NCBI GenBank assembly: GCA_963741305.1
Contig: CAVUHL010000003.1
Span: 5,208,001 to 5,272,000 of the forward strand
DNA from: DATMER01 sp963741305
GTDB lineage: Bacteria > Acidobacteriota > Thermoanaerobaculia > Multivoradales > UBA5704
Direction of reading: 5' to 3'
DNA length: 64,000 nucleotides
Shown piece after piece: positions 58,456 through 64,000 of the stretch. Every line of letters starts with the position of its first letter. Positions within the stretch are counted from its first letter, which is position 1. The notes under the pieces were generated by a model. That model did no database searches. It was given only the letters and a program-made list of their open reading frames with translations, and was not told where the DNA came from. The position numbers and the translations under genes are program-made.

Positions 58456-60003
58456 CTATGGCATCTTCCCCTGGATGAACTCCCCGATGTCTTTCGACAG
58501 CTGCTCGAGCGAACCCTGGTGGAGGTACATCATGTGCCCCGACGGATAGTTCTTGATCGTCACCCGCGCCGGGTCGATGCCGCTGTGGTGCATCATGTAG
58601 GCGTTGGCGAAGTAGGCCGTCGCCAGGTCGTAGTAGCCGCTGGCGGTGAACACGCGCAGTGCCTCGTTGTCCTTGGTGCCCTGTGCCAGGTCGCCGGTGA
58701 CGTCGACGAAGCCGGCGAAGGCGCCGGCCGCGTTCTGCCGCCGCTTCCAGCTCTGGTTGGCCTCGCCGTTCTGGGGCAGGTAGGGCTCCTGGATGTCGGC
58801 GCCGAGATCATTGCGCAGGTACTGGTTGAACAGCGAGAGGTAGATCGGCCCCGTCTTGGCGTTGAACGGGTCGCTGTTGGGGAACTCCGATGCGTTGTCG
58901 ATCTCCTTCTGCGCGTAACGGCTGTCGAGGAAACCCACGGCCATCCCCTGGTCGCGCAGCAGCTCCTTGGCGTAGCGGGGCGCGTAGAGGCGCAGGTCGC
59001 TGTTGAGGATGTACTGCTTGGACACACCCGTGTAGCGGTGCAGCTTGTCGGCGATCTGCCCCTTCTCCGTCGCCGGGAGCGAATCGCCGCGGAAGAGGGC
59101 CTGCAGGTACTCGCTGGAGGCGAACTGCTCGACCTCGGTGAGCAGCGCTTCCAGGTTCGGCCAGGAATCCGGGAGCTTCTTGTGGTACCACGCCGTCGCG
59201 GCAAGCGTCGGCAGGTGCGTGACGTAGGTGAGGTCGTTGCCGTTGGTGATGAAGGGAAGGGCGCCCATGTTGATCGCCGGCGCGATCAGGATCACGCCGT
59301 TGATACCGATGCCCATCTCCCCCTGGAGCCGCGGTACGAGCATCGAGCCGCGGATGCCGCCGTAGCTCTCGCCGAGGATGTACTTGGGCGAGTTCCAGCG
59401 GTCGTGCGCGGTGAGGAAGGCGCGGATGAAGTTGGCGACCGAGTCGGCGTCCTCGTCGTAACCCCAGAAGTCGGCGTCCTTCTTGTCGCCGAGGGCGCGG
59501 CTGAAGCCGGTGCCGACCGGGTCGACCTCGACGAGGTCGGTGAAGCGCAGCAGGCTCGACGGGTTGTCCTTGAGCCGGTAGGGCGGCGCACCCGGGTCCT
59601 GCGCGTCGCTCGGGATGTCGATGCGCTTGGGGCCGACGAAACCGAGGTGCAGCCAGACCGAGGAGGAGCCCGGCCCGCCGTTGAAGAAAAACGTGATCGG
59701 CCGGTCCTCCTGCCGCTTCACACCCTCCGCGATGTAGGAAATCGTGAAGAAGCGCGCAGTGGGCTTGCCGTCGCGGTCCTTGAGGTCGATGTCCTCCGCC
59801 GTGGCGGTGTAGGGGATGTCCACCCCGCTGGCGGTGAAGCGGTGATGGGTGACGAACTTGCGGGGTGCGGCTGGCGCCGCCGCGGCCTTGTCCGCGCCCT
59901 TGTCGCCTGGCGGTTTGTCGCCCTTGTGGGCGTCCTGAGCACGGACGGCGGAGCTGGTCGAGACGAACAGGGTCAAAAGGATGGCGAGCATCGCGTTACG
60001 CAT
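58456..60003 (-). CDS. S10-family serine carboxypeptidase, exported
   Basis: 515 residues. A signal peptide (about 1-20, ending VRA) and a Lys/Asp/Ala-rich linker precede the alpha/beta-hydrolase domain. FFFNGGPGSSSVWLHLG forms the oxyanion region, LGESYGG carries the nucleophile Ser, SGYYDLATAYF the Asp and YPSGHMMYLHQG the His. It should remove C-terminal residues from peptides outside the cytoplasm. ATG at 60003 is chosen for AGGGAG at 8 bp; ATG at 60021 and 59991 are also in frame. Confidence 0.92.
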   Translation of the reverse strand: MRNAMLAILLTLFVSTSSAVRAQDAHKGDKPPGDKGADKAAAAPAAPRKFVTHHRFTASGVDIPYTATAEDIDLKDRDGKPTARFFTISYIAEGVKRQEDRPITFFFNGGPGSSSVWLHLGFVGPKRIDIPSDAQDPGAPPYRLKDNPSSLLRFTDLVEVDPVGTGFSRALGDKKDADFWGYDEDADSVANFIRAFLTAHDRWNSPKYILGESYGGIRGSMLVPRLQGEMGIGINGVILIAPAINMGALPFITNGNDLTYVTHLPTLAATAWYHKKLPDSWPNLEALLTEVEQFASSEYLQALFRGDSLPATEKGQIADKLHRYTGVSKQYILNSDLRLYAPRYAKELLRDQGMAVGFLDSRYAQKEIDNASEFPNSDPFNAKTGPIYLSLFNQYLRNDLGADIQEPYLPQNGEANQSWKRRQNAAGAFAGFVDVTGDLAQGTKDNEALRVFTASGYYDLATAYFANAYMMHHSGIDPARVTIKNYPSGHMMYLHQGSLEQLSKDIGEFIQGKMP

Positions 60004-60359
60004 GCGCAGGATCTCCCTCATGGTGAGCCAGAATACGCCTGGAACGGGCGGAAGTTTCAATTCGCCAGACACGGATTCTGGTTCAACCTTGCCGCCGCAC
60101 CATCTCGTTGATCCAAATTGGCGCAAAGGGTGAGGTACACCCTTGGAAACGGGGTAATCGCGATAAATCCCCAAACTTTCTCCGATGGCGAGGGCACGCT
60201 TACGATGCTCCGGGAAATGGATCCCGATCCCTACCCTCTCGACGATAGGAGCATCTGCGCCTATCGCCACGGCACTCATTTGTTGAAGTCACTCCGGGAG
60301 GCCTGCTATTATCTTGAGCACTCTTGAAACCATTCACTGAAGCTCGGGAGGACATTTGC
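60004..60359. other. 356-bp divergent intergenic region
   Basis: This gap separates the carboxypeptidase (minus) from the AAA+ gene (plus). Apart from the plus-strand promoter at 60283-60312 it holds only a short open frame (60118-60327) that has no Shine-Dalgarno and overlaps the promoter. No repeat element of the families described elsewhere is present. Confidence 0.5.
60283..60312 (+). promoter_or_regulatory. candidate promoter of the AAA+ ATPase gene
   Basis: TTGAAG (60283-60288), an 18-bp spacer and TATTAT (60307-60312), placing the transcript start about 40 bp before the ATG at 60360. Confidence 0.55.
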
Positions 60360-62981
60360 ATGCGCACCTTGGAAGAGGACATCGATACCCTGACGGACCT
60401 CGACAGGCTGCGCATTCGCAGTGCCGAGCTACGCGATGAAGGCCGTGGTACCCTCCGATTCATCGTCGAGACGGACGAGGAGATTAAGAAGAAGGCCGCC
60501 TTGCCGCCGTCCCGTGACATCATGCAGGATGCGCTAATCGTCAAGGCGCTCTCCTTTCGCGGGAAAGGGGGCTTTCCTCCCCCCGCTCTCGTGCAGCGGC
60601 TTGAGGAGATCAGGCTTGAGGCGGTACTGGGAACGGGCGCCGACGAGGTACCGGTCTTACGGGCCGCCCGCGCCATGCAGGCCCTCGTCGCAGCGCCCGA
60701 CTCCGCGTTCTCGCAATCCGTCATCTTCTTCTACTATGCCATCATAAGGGAGATCTATACGGCGGATGCTCCGGACTGGAGCGTCGGCTCGGCCAAGGCT
60801 GGAAGGCGCAGCACACCGGGAGCCTTCGTCACCGGCGAGTGCGCCCGCGCGATCATGGGATTCGCCGACACTCTTAACAACACGGGAACATTCATCAACG
60901 GCATCCGCTCGATCCTTGAGCAGCGAGAACGCTTGGGGAGCCAGGAGATACCAGACGATTGGAGCGCGGCCGAGTTCGGGCGCCTCAAGATCAACTTCTA
61001 CACCACGATCACGAAGCTTGCCGGCAACATTGCGCTCAAGCTCGACCCCGTCAAAATGGAGCTTAACGCGATCGAGGAGTTTCTCAACTCGATCCAGGAT
61101 CATCTCTGCCACGCCGTGAATGATGCCTTATCCACCTTTCAAGAGGCTATTGCACACATTCGTGACTATCACCAGGAGGAGGCCAAGGCGGCAGAGAAAG
61201 ACCCTCGCCTCGTCCGTAAGTTGGAACGGTCTGAGGGCGGGCACCGGATTGCCCTCAATGCAGTGCAACAGGCAGAGAAGAGGGCTCTGGAAGCCCAGGA
61301 TGTGTTCAATAAAGAAGAGGACTTCATCGGTGCGCTCCGTGCCCTCGAGGGCCTCTTCCGCAAGTCTGCCGCTGACGTGCGGAAGCTCCTCCACCCGATG
61401 AAGGGGTTTCTGTCGACCGTCTTGGACCGCGAATTGGCCGTAGCCTCGGCCGGCAACGGGCTGGGGTGGGACCCCTGCGAGATGGCTTTTGCTGCCGCAA
61501 GCTACGGCGCTATTTCGAGACGCTGGGATGACGAGCGCCTTGTGCGCGCGGCAACTCACCTCTCGAAGGCCATGTTCGAGCGGGGACGCTTTCCGGTCGG
61601 ACGCCCGATCCATTCGAAGCCGCAGAGCTACCGGTTTTACGTCGATGACGGACAGGTTATCAGGTCTTTCTCGCAAATCCTGCAACATGTCCGGACCGTG
61701 GACGTCGATCAGAGGCTAGTCCACCGGATGCTCCTGTTCTTCGAAGATACCCTCATTCGCTCTGAACAGGAGCCCTCCCTCACCAAGTGGTTCCTCGAGG
61801 ATCCGCACCCGGATTCTGCCGATCCCTGGGTCACGGCCGTCGCCGTCCTCGCGTTGGACCGCATCAACCGCATGTTGGACGAGCGAATTAATCATCTGAT
61901 CTTTCGTCACTTTTCCGTCAGAGAGCCCAAGGAGATCTCTGTCCCTCCTCTCGAGAGCCTGTTCTACGGCGACTACGGCCTGAGGAGGGCTCCCGCGGAG
62001 GACAAGATTCTGCGCGAGGAGTCGATCGCGATCGTGCTGGAGAAGATGCGCGCCCACGTCGTCGGCGTCCTGCCACCGGACAATGCCTGGGACCCCCTCT
62101 ACTCGATCGTCCTCCATGGTCCGCCAGGCACCGGCAAAACGACTCTGGCCGAATCCCTCGCGGTCTCATGCAAGGTCCCCCTGGTCGAACTGACTCCCAG
62201 CGATCTCGCGGCCGGTGGCGGCGATGCCATCGAGCGGCGCACTCGGGCGGTCTTCAAGGCCCTCTCCCTCCTCACCAGGGCGGTGATCATCTTCGACGAA
62301 TTCGATCCGGTCCTGCGCAAGCGCAACCTCGAGGAGAAAAGTCCCACACCTCTTTCCTTTCTCACTCCCGGCATGCTCCCCAAACTCAAGACGCTCAACA
62401 ACACCGCGGGCAGGCGTGGCGTCGCGTACGTCTTGATCACCAATCTCATCAGTATCCTGGACGAGGCTGCCGTGCGATCGGGCCGATTCGACCGGCGGAT
62501 CGGCATTTACCCGCCGGATCTCCTCTCACGGGCAGGCCGTCTGTTCAGCGAGATCCTCCAGTATTACCGGGAAGACAACGGCGATACGCCGTTGCCACTG
62601 TTTTTCGAGCAGCGCTTCCGGGAGATCCTCGAGCTGACCGCCGGCTGTCCGATGCAGGCCCTCGCTCAGCGGGGATGGTTCGTGCGCCCGAAGTCAAAGC
62701 CACGCGAGGGGACACCATTCCACTATTTGCTGAACGATACTTCTCCGAAACCTCCTGCCCCCGAGAAGGAAGCGGGAGAACCGCGGCATCCGAGCCGTGA
62801 CTCGGTGCCGGCCGCACAGCGGGAGTTCCGTCAATGGGTTTGGACGATCCAGTGGGACCTCATGCTGAGTGATGAGTCGAAGGAATTGAAAAAGGACATC
62901 CTCAAGTCGCCCCCCACCTACACCTCCTTGCAACAGATCCTCAAAAGCCAGGAGAGTGCGGAAGCCCAGTCCGTGAGTTGA
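60360..62981 (+). CDS. large AAA+ ATPase with unassigned N-terminal region
   Basis: 873 residues. The C-terminal third is an AAA+ module: Walker A GPPGTGKT (587-594), Walker B VIIFDEFD (642-649), a sensor-like ITNLISILDEAAVRSGRFDRR with the arginine finger (706-713), and a small helical lid. The first about 570 residues are mostly helical, with a coiled coil (about 275-340), and match no domain I recognise. Cytoplasmic. Stand-alone AAA+ proteins of this layout can act as remodellers in mobile or defence loci, but nothing here proves that. ATG at 60360 has GGGAGG at 9 bp. Neighbours downstream look foreign. Confidence 0.85.
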   Translation: MRTLEEDIDTLTDLDRLRIRSAELRDEGRGTLRFIVETDEEIKKKAALPPSRDIMQDALIVKALSFRGKGGFPPPALVQRLEEIRLEAVLGTGADEVPVLRAARAMQALVAAPDSAFSQSVIFFYYAIIREIYTADAPDWSVGSAKAGRRSTPGAFVTGECARAIMGFADTLNNTGTFINGIRSILEQRERLGSQEIPDDWSAAEFGRLKINFYTTITKLAGNIALKLDPVKMELNAIEEFLNSIQDHLCHAVNDALSTFQEAIAHIRDYHQEEAKAAEKDPRLVRKLERSEGGHRIALNAVQQAEKRALEAQDVFNKEEDFIGALRALEGLFRKSAADVRKLLHPMKGFLSTVLDRELAVASAGNGLGWDPCEMAFAAASYGAISRRWDDERLVRAATHLSKAMFERGRFPVGRPIHSKPQSYRFYVDDGQVIRSFSQILQHVRTVDVDQRLVHRMLLFFEDTLIRSEQEPSLTKWFLEDPHPDSADPWVTAVAVLALDRINRMLDERINHLIFRHFSVREPKEISVPPLESLFYGDYGLRRAPAEDKILREESIAIVLEKMRAHVVGVLPPDNAWDPLYSIVLHGPPGTGKTTLAESLAVSCKVPLVELTPSDLAAGGGDAIERRTRAVFKALSLLTRAVIIFDEFDPVLRKRNLEEKSPTPLSFLTPGMLPKLKTLNNTAGRRGVAYVLITNLISILDEAAVRSGRFDRRIGIYPPDLLSRAGRLFSEILQYYREDNGDTPLPLFFEQRFREILELTAGCPMQALAQRGWFVRPKSKPREGTPFHYLLNDTSPKPPAPEKEAGEPRHPSRDSVPAAQREFRQWVWTIQWDLMLSDESKELKKDILKSPPTYTSLQQILKSQESAEAQSVS

Positions 62982-63040
62982 GAGGATATGTGGGCTCATT
63001 TCCTGCCAAGGCGGGATGTGACTGTCGCCAAGGGCCCGGA

Positions 63041-63300
63041 GTGCACGCCATCCGGGAGCTGCTCGAAGACAAGCCGCTCAAGGGGCTGTGGTTCGACCGG
63101 ACGCAGGAGTATGCCGCCCGAATCCGCGGGGAGGATTTCGACCGGCTGAAGTACGCAACCGAGGAGATCCTCGAGCTGTCTCCCCTACCCTGCTGGGAAG
63201 ACGGTCTCCAGCCGCTGGAGTGCCGGCGATCGTCAAGCAGCGCCCGCACACCCGGGCAGCGAAGACCAAGAAATCGCCGCCAGGTACCTATTCTGGGGGC
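63041..63300 (+). pseudogene. decayed transposase-like fragment (RAYT C-terminal region)
   Basis: In one frame the DNA encodes LLEDKPLKGLWFDRTQEY, GEDFDRLKYATEEI and LSPLPCWEDG; after a frameshift near 63210 a second frame gives AIVKQRPHTRAAKTKKSPPG. From memory, this order of motifs resembles the C-terminal part of REP-associated tyrosine transposases found with palindromic repeats. The N-terminal catalytic domain is missing. No start codon or Shine-Dalgarno fits. The rest of the 326-bp gap holds nothing I recognise. Confidence 0.45.
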
Positions 63301-63307
63301 CCGCGAC

Positions 63308-64000
63308 TTAGGGGAAGTAGGTCTGCAACAATTGCTTTATCCTCTCCTCCACAGTCAAACTGCCGCAATGCGCTTCGGTAAATTGAAGCCAATTTCTCAG
63401 AACGTTCAACTCGCGATAAACGACCATATGGCGCTTGGGGTCCTTTGATACTTCAAACTCCCAACCAATCCCCTTTGAGCGGACAATCTTTCCCCTGTCT
63501 ATCAGGTTACCCGATCCCGTCCCATGGGTAGCCATGGGATGCTTGCCTCCGTAGTACGTCTTTTCATCCCACATTTTTGAATCATGATGAAACGCGTTTG
63601 CAAGAGTGAAGAGCTTCGCCTGCGTTCCGTAGGTTACTCCCTTTGCTATCAGCTCCAACAACATCAACGAGGTTGCACACGTCGACCAGTTTCTGGCAGC
63701 CTCTACACCAAACAGCAATACGATCATTGCATCTATAAACCCGTCATAATCTGTACCAAAAGATTTCCCGTAATTGCCCTTAACACGCTCAAGCATTTCG
63801 GTTGCCACGTCAGCACTTCTATCCATCTGCTTAAAGATAAGCCCAATCTCAAAATAGCGTAAATCTTCACGAGTAAAAAACTGCGAGGGGAAACACACAC
63901 GGGCATCAGCATCTCTCTTAAGCACCCGCACCGCGAATCCGTTGTACCTCAATTGAATCGTTGCTGGAACCCAATTCAAGTTCGGCCCCACTTTATCGCT
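63308..64000 (-). CDS. hypothetical protein, AT-rich, 5' end outside window
   Basis: At least 231 codons, open to the window edge; GTG at 63991 is a possible start, but the frame continues upstream without a stop. I do not recognise the protein. Visible features: RYFEIGLIFKQMDRSADVATEML, a hydrophobic DAMIVLLFGVEAARN and LMLLELIAKGV pair of helices, and a polar TLANAFHHDSKMWDEKTYYGG with several His and Asp. Base composition and codon use are clearly more AT-rich than in all other genes here, suggesting recent acquisition. Confidence 0.7.
   Translation of the reverse strand, partial: SDKVGPNLNWVPATIQLRYNGFAVRVLKRDADARVCFPSQFFTREDLRYFEIGLIFKQMDRSADVATEMLERVKGNYGKSFGTDYDGFIDAMIVLLFGVEAARNWSTCATSLMLLELIAKGVTYGTQAKLFTLANAFHHDSKMWDEKTYYGGKHPMATHGTGSGNLIDRGKIVRSKGIGWEFEVSKDPKRHMVVYRELNVLRNWLQFTEAHCGSLTVEERIKQLLQTYFP

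Noticed and set aside
60118..60327. 69-residue frame upstream of the AAA+ gene
   Set aside because: No Shine-Dalgarno, no recognisable motif, and it overlaps the likely promoter at 60283-60312.
62978..63448. 156-residue plus-strand frame after the AAA+ gene as an intact gene
   Set aside because: Only the middle part shows protein-like motifs; it then changes frame and runs antisense into the AT-rich gene. Reported as a decayed fragment instead.

Overview
The window is GC-rich bacterial DNA with tightly packed genes, mostly on the minus strand. Paired DUF3857/transglutaminase proteins, PKD-domain giants with a long exported C-terminal module, PEGA proteins and short palindromic intergenic elements together suggest an Acidobacteriota-type genome, perhaps close to Thermoanaerobaculia. 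That is an inference from gene content; there is no rRNA or marker gene here. No tRNA, rRNA or CRISPR array was seen.

Layout. 1-6.7 kb: a two-gene sensory unit (histidine kinase cut by the window edge; CheR-PAS protein), an alpha-glucan phosphorylase, a PAS receptor with no kinase, and phhB. 6.8-16.3 kb: a class A penicillin-binding protein, then three DUF3857/transglutaminase-like paralogs (only the middle one keeps the catalytic Cys and His) and a BrnT-type toxin-antitoxin pair. 16.5-20.4 kb: small membrane proteins, a PEGA protein, a glycosyltransferase and a methyltransferase.

20.5-52.4 kb is a surface-polysaccharide region. One block of seven minus-strand genes (30972 to 20543) has an overlap at every junction: polyprenyl-phosphate glycosyltransferase, YfhO-like membrane protein, GNAT-like protein, sulfatase-fold hydrolase, PIG-L/GT2 fusion, GT4, GT2. 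A second unit (36297 to 32468) has a radical SAM enzyme, GT2, GT4 and a 2OG oxygenase. The Wzt-like ATPase and Wzm-like permease of an O-antigen-type ABC exporter lie about 10 kb apart. Between and beside them are exported proteins: four paralogs of a family I do not recognise, a 1673-residue PKD protein, an arylsulfotransferase-like propeller and an FG-GAP lipoprotein.

52.5-60 kb: a plus-strand XRE regulator - TPR protein - exported repeat protein operon with a good promoter, then a GHMP kinase, M23 peptidase, carbonic anhydrase and S10 carboxypeptidase. 60.3-64 kb: a large AAA+ ATPase with an unfamiliar N-terminal half, a decayed transposase-like fragment, and an AT-rich unknown gene running off the window, which looks like the edge of an acquired island.

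The most unusual non-coding signals are two arrays with a 21-bp period (11628-11921 and 32250-32467). Their sequences are unrelated and each abuts a palindromic element. Other notable signals are a 58-bp cloverleaf-like palindrome in four full copies, a composite inverted repeat present once between genes and once in frame inside a membrane-protein gene, terminators with UNCG tetraloops behind each of the four secreted paralogs, and a terminator-like hairpin that holds a start codon in its loop.
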